From: Paracoccus denitrificans
GTDB lineage: Bacteria; Pseudomonadota; Alphaproteobacteria; Rhodobacterales; Rhodobacteraceae
Assembly: GCA_003240735.1 (NCBI GenBank)
Contig: QFNE01000001.1
Location: forward strand, 186,001 to 250,000
DNA: 64,000 nt
Direction: 5' to 3'
This document shows positions 26,472 to 34,956 of the stretch, piece by piece. Made by a program: the position numbers and the translations under genes. How positions within the stretch are numbered: position 1 is the first letter of the stretch; the number at the start of each line of letters is the position of its first letter. The notes below the pieces were generated by a model that saw nothing but the letters and a program-made list of their open reading frames with translations, had not been told where the DNA came from and searched no databases.

Positions 26472-27467
26472 TTACAGTGCGTCGACCGTAGTGACGTCCG
26501 CCCCGCCGGTCTGGGCGGCAAGCGGGTTTTTCAGCGGCAGTCCGAACTGCTGGCTGGAGATTTCGAATTCGTCCCCGGGCTGCACGCTGATGCCGTCGGC
26601 AAAGGACAGCGTCGCGGTCCCGAAGAAATGGACATGCACGTCGCCGGGTTGGCGGAACAGGTCGTATTTGAAGTGGTGGTGTTCCAGATTGCCAAGGCTG
26701 TGGGACATGTTGCCCTCGCCCGACAGGAAGGGCTTTTCCCAGATCGTCCGGCCGTCACGCAGGATACGGCTGGTGCCTTCCACGCTGTCGGGTAGCGGTC
26801 CGACCAGCAGTTCGGGACCAAAGCTGGCAGGGCGCAGCTTGGAATGGGCAAGCCACAGGTAATTCCCGCGCTCTGTCACGTGGTCGGAAAACTCATTCCC
26901 CAAGGCGAACCCGATCCGCACCGGGCGCCCGTCGGGCGCGATGACATAGATGCCGGCGATTTCGGGCTCCTCGCCCGCGTCCAGCGCGAAGCCGGGCGAC
27001 GTCAGCGGCTGGCCGGGGCCCACCGCGACAAAGCCGTTGCCCTTGTAGAACCATTCGGGCTGCACGCCGACCTGACCGGCGGATGGCTTGCCGCCTTCCA
27101 GACCCATGCGGAACATCTTCATGCTGTCGGTCAGGTCTTCGGTGTCGCCCGCGGCGTGCATTGCATTCCGCGTCGCGGCCGATCCGAGGTGGGTCAGGCC
27201 GGTGCCGGTCAGGTGCATATGGGCGGGATCGGGGTGATCGGCTGGCAACAGCAGCCGTCCGTGATCCAGCGCCGTGGCCAGATCGACGGCCTCGCCCGTG
27301 CCACGCGCGGCAACCTCAGCCGCCATACTGCGTCCAGCGGTGATGGCCGAAAGGGCCAGATCGCGTGTGCTGTCCACATCTTGGACGACGTGGCCCACCG
27401 TGCCCTGCGCATCGCGCCACACCACGGCGCGGCCACCATCCGTCTGGCGGATCTGAGACAAAAACAT
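26472..27467 (-). CDS. GguC/AraD1-family (FAH-fold) protein
   Basis: 331 residues with a fumarylacetoacetate hydrolase-like C-terminal half (GFALGNEFSDHVTERGNYLWLAHSKLRPASFGPELLVG; SGEGNMSHSLGNLEHHHFKYDLF). The N-terminus MFLSQIRQTDGGRAVVWRD resembles GguC, a protein encoded beside sugar transporter genes in Agrobacterium. Its reaction is not certain; a role on a 2-keto-3-deoxy sugar acid, perhaps from L-arabinose, is plausible. It is the first gene of the operon, 119 bases from the divergent regulator frame, so the operon promoter must lie just upstream. Confidence 0.82.
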   Translation of the reverse strand: MFLSQIRQTDGGRAVVWRDAQGTVGHVVQDVDSTRDLALSAITAGRSMAAEVAARGTGEAVDLATALDHGRLLLPADHPDPAHMHLTGTGLTHLGSAATRNAMHAAGDTEDLTDSMKMFRMGLEGGKPSAGQVGVQPEWFYKGNGFVAVGPGQPLTSPGFALDAGEEPEIAGIYVIAPDGRPVRIGFALGNEFSDHVTERGNYLWLAHSKLRPASFGPELLVGPLPDSVEGTSRILRDGRTIWEKPFLSGEGNMSHSLGNLEHHHFKYDLFRQPGDVHVHFFGTATLSFADGISVQPGDEFEISSQQFGLPLKNPLAAQTGGADVTTVDAL

Positions 27468-27552
27468 CGGCGCTTCTCCCCTCGGTTGCGCGGGGCTGAC
27501 GTGTCACCGTCAGGCAGGCGCGCAACGCCTCCGCCACAAGGTCTAGCGCCGC

Positions 27553-27583
27553 GGCTGCATATCAGTAAAATGAGTTTGCAGCC
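27553..27583. promoter_or_regulatory. Inverted repeat, candidate LysR operator
   Basis: GGCTGCA (27553-27559) and TGCAGCC (27577-27583) form a perfect seven-base inverted repeat with a 17-base AT-rich spacer. It sits in the divergent region between the sugar operon and the LysR gene, ending 21 bases before the chosen regulator start. Position and symmetry fit a binding site for the regulator, but no binding evidence is available. Confidence 0.5.
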
Positions 27584-27604
27584 TTAGTGTATGGCAAAAA
27601 CGAT

Positions 27605-28537
27605 ATGTCCCGATTGACCCTGAAACCCACGCAGTTGCGCCTGATCCGCGAGATTGCGCATCACGGACAACTGCAACTTGCGGCCGAGGCGCTGGCGATG
27701 ACCCAGCCCGCCGCCTCCCGGATGCTGACGGATGTGGAGCGTCAGATCGGCGCGCCGCTGTTTGACCGCCAGCCCAAGGGCATGACGCCGACCGAAGCGG
27801 GGCTGGTCGTCATCCGCCGCGCGCGCGTGATCCTGCGGGAATTGAACAGCATCGCACAGGACGTGGCGGCGCTGACCACGGGCATGAACGGCGCCGTTCG
27901 CATCGGTGCCGTCACGGGTCCCGCCGTCAGCCTGCTGGTCGCCGCGATCCGAGAGGTCAAGCACGCCGCCCCGCAAGCCGACATCACGGTCGAGGTGCTG
28001 CCGTCGCGCGATCTGCTGCAACAGATGCTGGCGGGGGAAATGGATCTGGCGCTGTGTCGGATTCTTCCGGAATTCGACAGCCACGATTTCAACATCCTGC
28101 CGATGCAGGACGAAGGCGTGGCGTTCCTGTGCCGCGCCGCGCACCCGCTGGCGAACGCCCCTGCGCTGACGATGACGGAGCTGTCGGATTACGAATGGAT
28201 CATGCAGGGCCGGGGATCGCCGATCCGCGAAGCGACGCTTCACGCCTTTGCCGATGTCGGCCTGGCCGAGCCTGCCAACATCATCAACAGCCCGTCGCTG
28301 ATCCTGACGATCGCCTATCTGGCCCAAAGTGACGCGATCACCGCCGTGTCGGACGAGGTGGCCCAACTGCTGATGCAACCGCCTGTGTCCGCGAACTTCG
28401 CGCGCCTGCGGACGACGTCGGACATCACTGTCTCACCCTATTACCTGTTGCACCTGAAACGGCGGCCGCTGTCGCCCCTTGCGACGCGACTGCGTGACAA
28501 CCTTGCCGAACGGTCCCTGATGCGGCTGGGTGGATAG
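27605..28537 (+). CDS. LysR-family regulator of the sugar operon
   Basis: 310 residues. An N-terminal winged helix covers about residues 5-65 (LRLIREIAHHGQLQLAAEAL, TQPAASRMLTDVERQIGAPLFDR) and a LysR substrate domain follows (VRIGAVTGPAVSLL, DLALCRI). It resembles GbpR, the regulator of galactose-binding-protein genes in Agrobacterium, and is placed divergently in the same way. ATG 27605 is preferred; a GTG at 27587 in frame adds six residues. The effector is probably a sugar or intermediate of the pathway. Confidence 0.88.
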   Translation: MSRLTLKPTQLRLIREIAHHGQLQLAAEALAMTQPAASRMLTDVERQIGAPLFDRQPKGMTPTEAGLVVIRRARVILRELNSIAQDVAALTTGMNGAVRIGAVTGPAVSLLVAAIREVKHAAPQADITVEVLPSRDLLQQMLAGEMDLALCRILPEFDSHDFNILPMQDEGVAFLCRAAHPLANAPALTMTELSDYEWIMQGRGSPIREATLHAFADVGLAEPANIINSPSLILTIAYLAQSDAITAVSDEVAQLLMQPPVSANFARLRTTSDITVSPYYLLHLKRRPLSPLATRLRDNLAERSLMRLGG

Positions 28538-28559
28538 GGGTCTGGATCGGGTCGGGCTG

Positions 28560-30944
28560 TCAGGCGCCGTAAGGCACCCAGACGGTCTTGACCTGCGTCG
28601 CATCCTCCACCAGCCCCAGAAGGGCCGCGGGTGGCAACGCGGCCCAGTCGGCGACCGGCGCGTGGCGGACGGGTTTGAGGTTTCCGGCCGATGCCGTTTC
28701 CAGTTTCGCCAGCAGATCAGGGGCGCCCTGATGCCACAGCACGTCCACCTCATCATGAAGGGCCAGCACCGGGGCCAGTTCGGCCGGGTCGCCGGTCACG
28801 AAGTTGACGACGCCGCCCGGCACGTCTGATCCGTTGATGATTTGGCCAAGGTCAGCGGCCAGCACCGCCTGCCCCGGCGCGGGAATGGCGACCACGCGGT
28901 TCCCCATCGCCAGCGCCGCCCCGAGTAGCGTCACCATGGACAGCAGCGGCTGGGCGTCCGGGCAGACGATGCCCGTGACGCCCCAAGGTTCGTTCAGCGA
29001 CAATGTGATGTGGCAGGCCCGGGTGGACTTGACCGTTCCGGCCAGCTTGTCGGACAGACCGGCAAGGCTCGTCAGGCGGTCGATGGCGGAGGTGACCTCA
29101 GCCTCTGCCTCGGACGCGCCGGCACCGCCTTGGATCAATGTGCGCACCAGTGTGGCGCGTTGGACCTGCATGTTTTCAGCCCAGAACCAAAGGACCTGCG
29201 CCCGGTTGTGCCCCGCCTGCCGCGACCAGCCGCTGGCCTTGACGGCAGCCTCGACCGCGTTGCGGATGTCCTTGCGGTTGCCAAGCGCCGCTTGCGCGTA
29301 GGCAGCGCCATTGCCGTCGCGCAGGCTATAGGACCCGCCGCCATCCGCGCGCACCTGCTTGCCCCCGATGAACAGCTTCAGCGTCCGGTCCAGACCGCCG
29401 GGCGCGTTCGCCCCGCCCGCCACGGCCACCGGCGCGGTCGAGAAATCAAACGGCGGCGCTGCTTCGGTCTGCGACACCTCACCCGGCAGACGCAGATAAT
29501 GGCGCATTCCGGCAGTGCCGCCTTCGCGGCCAAAGCCGCTTTCCTTCATGCCGCCGAAGGGTGCACCCGCGTCCAGCATGTTCGTCCCGTTAATCCAGAC
29601 GACACCGGCACGCACACGCGCCGCCATGTCCATGGCGATATCCAGATCCTGCGACCAGATCGACGCGGCCAGTCCGTACGGCGTGTTGTTGGCCAGCTCC
29701 ACCGCCTCATCCGGGGTGCGGAAAGTGGACAGCGTGGCGATGGGGCCAAAGATTTCCACTTGCTGCACGGTTGATGCGGCGGCGGACCCGGTGAAGAAAC
29801 CGGGCGCGCAGAAATACCCCGATGGCGGCAAAGGCGCACCGGAGCGGTGCAGGACACCGCCTTCGTCGACGCCCGTGTCGATCAGACCGTTGATGCGGGC
29901 CAACTGCGCCGCTGACACGATCGCGCCGATGTCGTTCGACTTGTCCAGCGGGTCGCCCACGCGCAGCGTCGCCATCCGTTCGCGCAGCCGATCCTGAAAC
30001 CGGTCGGCAATCGGTTCCTGGATGAAAAGCCGCGACCCGGCGCAGCAGACCTGCCCCTGATTGAACCAGATGCCATCCACGACACCTTCGACCGCAGCCT
30101 CTAGGTCGGCATCGGCAAAAACGATGAAGGGGGACTTGCCGCCAAGTTCCAGCGACAGCGCCTTGCCCTGCCCCGCCGTCGCGCGACGGATCGCGCGCCC
30201 GACCTCGGTCGAGCCGGTGAAGGCCACCTTGGCAATGCCCGGATGCGTGACCAGCGCCTGGCCCGTGTCACCCGCGCCGGTCAAGATGTTCACGACCCCC
30301 GGCGGCAGTCCGATTTCGACGCAGATTTCGGCAAAGGCCAACGCGGTCAGCGGCGTCTGCTCGGCCGGTTTCAGGACCACGGTGTTGCCGGCGGCCAAGG
30401 CGGGCGCGATTTTCCATGCCAGCATCAGCAAGGGGAAATTCCACGGGATCACCTGCGCGCAGACGCCCAAAGGCTGGTGATCGGGAAACAGCAGCGGCAG
30501 GTTGGCGGCAAAACCCGCGTGGTAATAGAAATGACGCGCGGCCAGCGGGATGTCGATATCGCGGCTTTCGCGGACAGGTTTGCCGTTGTCGACGGTTTCC
30601 AGCACGGCCAGAAAACGCTCCCGCTTCTGGATGTGGCGCGCGATGGCATACAAATACCGCGCCCGCCCTGCCGGACCCAACGCCTGCCAGCCGGACAGCG
30701 CGGCGGTGGCAGCGTCGACGGCGGCCTCGACCTGCGCGGCGGTCGCGGTCGAGATGCGGGCGATGGTGTGGCCGGTCGCGGGGTTCTCAACGGTCAGCGC
30801 GCCCGTGTCGTCATGGGCCGTAAAGCCGCCGTTGATGAACTGACCGAACCCGTCCTGATGGGCGTCCAGCCACGTCTGAACGTCGGCCGAGGATTCGGGG
30901 GATGTGCCGTAATCCATCGTTTCGATGATGTCCTGAATGCTCAT
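28560..30944 (-). CDS. Two-domain (ALDH16-like) aldehyde dehydrogenase
   Basis: 794 residues, about 1.6 times a normal ALDH. Residues 1-490 are a complete ALDH: IPWNFPLLMLAWKIAPAL, FTGSTEVG cofactor site, Glu in SLELGGKSP and nucleophile Cys in GQVCCAGSRLF near residue 299. Residues 520-790 repeat the N-terminal ALDH fold (LKLFIGGKQVRADGG, ITLSLNEPWGVTGIVCPDAQPLL) but stop before the catalytic Cys region, so this half is non-catalytic. This organisation is known in the ALDH16 group. With DeoC just upstream, acetaldehyde oxidation to acetate is the likely job. The start has an AAGGGG ribosome site. Confidence 0.88.
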   Translation of the reverse strand: MSIQDIIETMDYGTSPESSADVQTWLDAHQDGFGQFINGGFTAHDDTGALTVENPATGHTIARISTATAAQVEAAVDAATAALSGWQALGPAGRARYLYAIARHIQKRERFLAVLETVDNGKPVRESRDIDIPLAARHFYYHAGFAANLPLLFPDHQPLGVCAQVIPWNFPLLMLAWKIAPALAAGNTVVLKPAEQTPLTALAFAEICVEIGLPPGVVNILTGAGDTGQALVTHPGIAKVAFTGSTEVGRAIRRATAGQGKALSLELGGKSPFIVFADADLEAAVEGVVDGIWFNQGQVCCAGSRLFIQEPIADRFQDRLRERMATLRVGDPLDKSNDIGAIVSAAQLARINGLIDTGVDEGGVLHRSGAPLPPSGYFCAPGFFTGSAAASTVQQVEIFGPIATLSTFRTPDEAVELANNTPYGLAASIWSQDLDIAMDMAARVRAGVVWINGTNMLDAGAPFGGMKESGFGREGGTAGMRHYLRLPGEVSQTEAAPPFDFSTAPVAVAGGANAPGGLDRTLKLFIGGKQVRADGGGSYSLRDGNGAAYAQAALGNRKDIRNAVEAAVKASGWSRQAGHNRAQVLWFWAENMQVQRATLVRTLIQGGAGASEAEAEVTSAIDRLTSLAGLSDKLAGTVKSTRACHITLSLNEPWGVTGIVCPDAQPLLSMVTLLGAALAMGNRVVAIPAPGQAVLAADLGQIINGSDVPGGVVNFVTGDPAELAPVLALHDEVDVLWHQGAPDLLAKLETASAGNLKPVRHAPVADWAALPPAALLGLVEDATQVKTVWVPYGA

Positions 30945-30953
30945 GCGTGCCCC

Positions 30954-31907
30954 TTATCCCATCGGGTGGTGCGACCGCGCGGCATAGCGCCCGGTGACGT
31001 GATGTTCCAACTGGCGTTCAATATCGGCCAGCATCGAAGACGCGCCGATGCGAAAACGGTCGGGCTGCGTCGCGGGGACCCCAAGTTCCTCTCGCATCAG
31101 GGACAGCCATGTCAGCGCCTCTTTTGCGGTCTTCAGCCCGCCCGCTGGCTTGAACCCGACGGTATGCCCGCTCAGCATACCATAGTCACGGATCGCGCGG
31201 ATCATGGTCAGGGCCACGGGCAGAGTGGCATTCTCAACCTCTTTCCCGGTCGAGGTCTTGATGAAGTCCGTGCCCGCCTGCATCGCGACCATCGACGCGG
31301 CATAGACGGTGGTCAGCGTGCCCAGTTCACCCGTGGCCAGGATCGCCTTTAAGTGCGCAACACCGCAGGCTTCGCGCATGGCGGACACTTCGTCGTAAAG
31401 CGCGGCCCAATTGCCCCGCAGGGCATGTTCGCGGGTGATGACGATGTCGATTTCGCGCGCGCCCTGATCGACGGCATAGCGGATTTCGGCCAGGCGCAGA
31501 TCCAACGGCATCAGCCCTGCCGGAAAGCCGGTCGCGACGGACGCCACGGGAATGTTCGTCCCTTGCAACGCCGCGACGGCGGGCGCGACCATCGTCGGAT
31601 AGACGCAGACCGCGCCGGTGGTCAGGCCGTAATCAGCCAACCCCATCGCGGCCAGCAGGTCGGGGCGCACCGGCTGGCGGGCCTTGGCACACAGGCGGCG
31701 GACCCGTTCGGCTGTGTCGTCGCCCGCCAGCGTGGTCAGGTCGATGCAGCGGATCGCGTGGATCAGCCATGCCGCCTGATGATCCTTCTTGACCGACCGC
31801 CGGGTGCCGACCTGCGCCGCGCGCCGCTCCGCCGCGCTGCGGTTGATGCGGACGCCGTCGAACCATGCGGGCGTCAGGGGTGTGCCGGGGTTGCGTTCAC
31901 CGCTCAT
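30954..31907 (-). CDS. deoC: Deoxyribose-phosphate aldolase
   Basis: 317 residues, longer than the E. coli enzyme and close in length to the animal-type enzyme because of an N-terminal extension (TPAWFDGVRINRSAAERRAA). Class I aldolase motifs are present: CIDLTTLAGDD, ASVATGFPAG, EIDIVI, KAILATGELG, the Schiff-base Lys in DFIKTSTGK and Lys in GFKPAGG. It cleaves 2-deoxyribose 5-phosphate to acetaldehyde and glyceraldehyde 3-phosphate. It overlaps the kinase gene stop by ATGA and is followed ten bases later by the aldehyde dehydrogenase. Confidence 0.93.
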   Translation of the reverse strand: MSGERNPGTPLTPAWFDGVRINRSAAERRAAQVGTRRSVKKDHQAAWLIHAIRCIDLTTLAGDDTAERVRRLCAKARQPVRPDLLAAMGLADYGLTTGAVCVYPTMVAPAVAALQGTNIPVASVATGFPAGLMPLDLRLAEIRYAVDQGAREIDIVITREHALRGNWAALYDEVSAMREACGVAHLKAILATGELGTLTTVYAASMVAMQAGTDFIKTSTGKEVENATLPVALTMIRAIRDYGMLSGHTVGFKPAGGLKTAKEALTWLSLMREELGVPATQPDRFRIGASSMLADIERQLEHHVTGRYAARSHHPMG

Positions 31908-32854
31908 GCGAACGTGTCCTTGAACGCTGCGAACTCGGCGGGGGTGGCATAGGATGTCTGCGTCCCGCGTTGGGTGATCGACAGCGCGGCATAGCGTGCA
32001 GCCTCAACCAAGGCATCGGGGGCGCCCAGCCCAAAGGCCAGATGCGTCGCAAAGCACCCGATGAAGGCATCGCCCGCCCCGGTGGTATCGACCGGATCGA
32101 CCGCCACCGGGTCGATCTGGGTGACGCCATTCCGGTCGAACAGACGCGCGCCACGGCCCCCCAGCGTCACCACCACCTGCCCCACGCCGTGGTCCATCAG
32201 CACCCGCACGGCGGCGGCGATTTCGTCCTCGGTCTCGGTCGGAAGGCCGGTCAGCATCGCCAGCTCCCCTTGGTTCGGGGTCAGCCATGTCAGCCCGGCA
32301 AACCGCGACAGGTCCAGCGACGGCAGCGCCGGGGCGGGATTCAGCACCGTGGGGATGCCCTTTGCCGCCGCCCATGCGACCGTGTGAAAGACCGTTTCCA
32401 GCGGAACTTCCAGTTGCAGCAAGATCAGGTCACAGCGCGCCAGCGCGTCGGCTGCGTCGTCCACATCAGCGGGCGACAGCTGTCCGTTCGCGCCCGCCAC
32501 GATCAGGATCGCGTTCTCGCCCGAGCCGTCGACGAAGATCGGCGCGACCCCGGACGGTGTGCCCGGCGCGACCCGGCAATGGGTCACGTCGACGCCCGCC
32601 TCGGCCATGTTGGCCACGACCATCGGACCGAACAGGTCATCGCCGATCCGCGCGACCATGACGACGTCGCAACCCAGCCGCGCGCAGGCGACGGCCTGAT
32701 TGGAGCCCTTGCCGCCAAATCCCATCGAAAACGACGGCGCGGCCAGCGTTTCGCCCGGGTCGGGCATCCGATCGATATAGGTGATCAGATCGACGTTGTT
32801 CGATCCCACGACGCCGATCCGCGGGCGTCTGGTTGGTGCGGTTTGATCGCTCAA
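31904..32854 (-). CDS. rbsK: Ribokinase-family sugar kinase (TTG start)
   Basis: 316 residues of the PfkB/ribokinase family. N-terminal IGVVGSNNVDLITYIDRMPDPGET and GFGGKGSNQAVACARLG form the substrate loop and first PfkB signature. The second signature with catalytic Asp is DPVDTTGAGDAFIGCF near residue 250. No ATG lies at the expected place. A TTG at 32854 is preceded by AGGAGG (32867-32862) seven bases away, which sets the start; a much longer frame is only an overlap with recQ. With DeoC next, the substrate could be 2-deoxyribose rather than ribose. Confidence 0.9.
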   Translation of the reverse strand: MSDQTAPTRRPRIGVVGSNNVDLITYIDRMPDPGETLAAPSFSMGFGGKGSNQAVACARLGCDVVMVARIGDDLFGPMVVANMAEAGVDVTHCRVAPGTPSGVAPIFVDGSGENAILIVAGANGQLSPADVDDAADALARCDLILLQLEVPLETVFHTVAWAAAKGIPTVLNPAPALPSLDLSRFAGLTWLTPNQGELAMLTGLPTETEDEIAAAVRVLMDHGVGQVVVTLGGRGARLFDRNGVTQIDPVAVDPVDTTGAGDAFIGCFATHLAFGLGAPDALVEAARYAALSITQRGTQTSYATPAEFAAFKDTFA

Positions 32855-32925
32855 GACTTGGCCTCCTGCCTTGGTGGCAGGGTCGCACGGGGCGTCAGAC
32901 CCGGCAAGCCCTGCACCGTCCGGAG

Positions 32926-34956
32926 TCAGCGCGTGTCGCTGTCGGCGATCAGCCGCGCGAAGGTGTTGCCGAACCGGTCCAGCCGCGCCGCGTCCAGATA
33001 ACGCGACAAATCTGCGGGGCGGTCCTCTGCGATCCGGCGCAGGACGGATGCGCCCAGCGACAGCGGTTTTTCGGTGCCGTCCACCCCGCGCCCCAGATCG
33101 CGGGCGGCGTCCTGCAACTGATCGAACAGGGCGCCTGACGCGCGGCCCGCCAAGGCGCGGCGCGCGGGATGTATGGGTGCGACCTCTCCGGCGATGACGG
33201 CCAGAAATTCGTCGCCGTAACTGTCCAGCTTTTTTGCACCGACGCCCGGAATGCGCGCCATGTCGTCCAGCGTTTGGGGCCGCTTCTGCGCCATCTCGAT
33301 CAGGGTCCGGTCGGGAAAGACGACATAGGCAGGGACGCGCGCCGCCTCGGCCAGCGCGCGGCGGCGCGCCTTCAGCGCCGACAGCAGGGGCGCGTCTTCT
33401 TCGTCGACCTGCATCGCAACGGGGGTACCCGACCACGCGCGGCGCGGCTCATCCCGGCGCAGGGTCACGGATTCGTCGCCGCGCAGGACCGCGTGCGCGG
33501 CCTCGGTGATGTGCAGGCCACCGTGGCGTTCGGGGTCGGGGCGGATCAGGTCGCGCCCCAGCATCTGGCGCATGACGCCCTGCCATGTTCCCTTGGACAG
33601 TGCCTTGCCCACGCCAAAGGTCGGCAGCTGGTCATGCCCGCGTTGTTTCACCTTGTCGGTGGCAGTGCCGACCAGCACGTCGATGATATGGCCCTGCCCG
33701 AACGCCTCGCCCGTACGCAGCACCGCGGACAGCGCCATGCGCACCGGTTGGGTGGCGTCGAACACCGCAGGCGGCGTGTCGCACAGGTCGCAGTTGCCGC
33801 AGGGATCGGAGGTTTCGCCGAAATAGGACAACAGCGCCTGACGGCGACAGGACAGCGCCTCGGCCAGCCCAAGCAGCGCGTTCAGCCGCCCGTGATCGGC
33901 CTGCTTGCGTTCCAAGGGCGCCAGCCCTTCGTCGATCTGGGTGCGGCGCAGGCGGACGTCTTCGCCACCGTACAGCGTCAGCGTTTCCGCCGGTTCACCG
34001 TCGCGGCCAGCACGGCCGATTTCCTGATAATAGGCCTCAATCGACTTTGGCAGATCGGCATGTGCGACCCAGCGGATATCGGGTTTGTCGATGCCCATGC
34101 CGAAGGCCACGGTGGCGGTCACGACCAGCCCGTCTTCGCGCTGAAACCGCGCCTCGACATCGCGCCGGCGGTCAGCGTCCATCCCGCCGTGATAGGCGAC
34201 GGCGGCGATGCCCGCGTCGTTCAGCGCGGCTTCCAGCGTTTCGGTCTTAGCGCGGGTGGCGCAGTAGATGATGCCCGACTGCCCACGCCGGGCGGCGGCG
34301 AAGTCCATGATCTGCCGCCGGGGGCTGTCCTTGGGCTGAAACGCCAGATGGATGTTCGGGCGGTCGAACCCGCGCAGGAAGGTTTCGGGTTGCTGGCCCC
34401 CGAACAGACGCTCGACGATTTCGTCGCGGGTTTCGGCGTCGGCAGTCGCGGTGAAGGCGGCCAGCGGCACGTCCAGCGCACGGCGCAGTTCACCGACGCG
34501 CAGGTAATCGGGGCGGAAATCGTGGCCCCACTGGCTGACGCAATGCGCCTCATCGACCGCAATCGCGGTGACGCCTGCGCGTTTGAGCATGGGCACCGTC
34601 GCGCCCGATGCCAACCGTTCCGGCGCCATATACAGCAGGCGGATGCGGCCATCCTGCAGGCCGTCATAAACCTCGCGCGTCTCTTCTTCGGTATTGCCGG
34701 ATGTCAGCGCGCCCGCCTGAACGCCGGCCGCCTTCAACGCGCGAACCTGGTCGCGCATCAGCGCGATCAGCGGGGAAATGACCACCGTCACGCCCTCGCG
34801 CATCAACGCAGGCAGTTGAAAGCAAAGGGATTTGCCGCCACCCGTCGGCATGATCGCCAGCACGTCGCGGCCGCTTGCCACGGCCTCGACGATTTCCTGC
34901 TGGCCGGGGCGAAACGCGTCGAAGCCCCAGACCTCGGCAAGAAGCGCCTCGCTCAT
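32926..34956 (-). CDS. recQ: ATP-dependent DNA helicase RecQ
   Basis: 676 residues with the full RecQ layout. Helicase motifs: FRPGQQEIVEAV (motif 0), MPTGGGKSL (I), DEAHCVSQWGHDFRP (II and aromatic loop), TATAD (III), YCATRAKTE (IV), HADLPKSIEAYYQEIGRAGRDG (V-VI). The RQC zinc site has four Cys (SCRRQAL, DPCGNCDLCD), followed by a winged helix. A C-terminal HRDC domain has MARIPGVGAKKLDSYGDEFL. It unwinds DNA in recombinational repair. It starts in an ATGA overlap with the hydrolase gene. Confidence 0.95.
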   Translation of the reverse strand: MSEALLAEVWGFDAFRPGQQEIVEAVASGRDVLAIMPTGGGKSLCFQLPALMREGVTVVISPLIALMRDQVRALKAAGVQAGALTSGNTEEETREVYDGLQDGRIRLLYMAPERLASGATVPMLKRAGVTAIAVDEAHCVSQWGHDFRPDYLRVGELRRALDVPLAAFTATADAETRDEIVERLFGGQQPETFLRGFDRPNIHLAFQPKDSPRRQIMDFAAARRGQSGIIYCATRAKTETLEAALNDAGIAAVAYHGGMDADRRRDVEARFQREDGLVVTATVAFGMGIDKPDIRWVAHADLPKSIEAYYQEIGRAGRDGEPAETLTLYGGEDVRLRRTQIDEGLAPLERKQADHGRLNALLGLAEALSCRRQALLSYFGETSDPCGNCDLCDTPPAVFDATQPVRMALSAVLRTGEAFGQGHIIDVLVGTATDKVKQRGHDQLPTFGVGKALSKGTWQGVMRQMLGRDLIRPDPERHGGLHITEAAHAVLRGDESVTLRRDEPRRAWSGTPVAMQVDEEDAPLLSALKARRRALAEAARVPAYVVFPDRTLIEMAQKRPQTLDDMARIPGVGAKKLDSYGDEFLAVIAGEVAPIHPARRALAGRASGALFDQLQDAARDLGRGVDGTEKPLSLGASVLRRIAEDRPADLSRYLDAARLDRFGNTFARLIADSDTR

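Noticed and set aside
27591..27600. ATG at 27591 as the start of the LysR gene
   Set aside because: It is out of frame with the LysR coding sequence; ATG 27605 (or GTG 27587) is in frame.
31904..33436. A 510-residue kinase with a long N-terminal extension
   Set aside because: The extension lies within recQ in another frame; the AGGAGG-TTG start at 32854 gives the normal ribokinase length.
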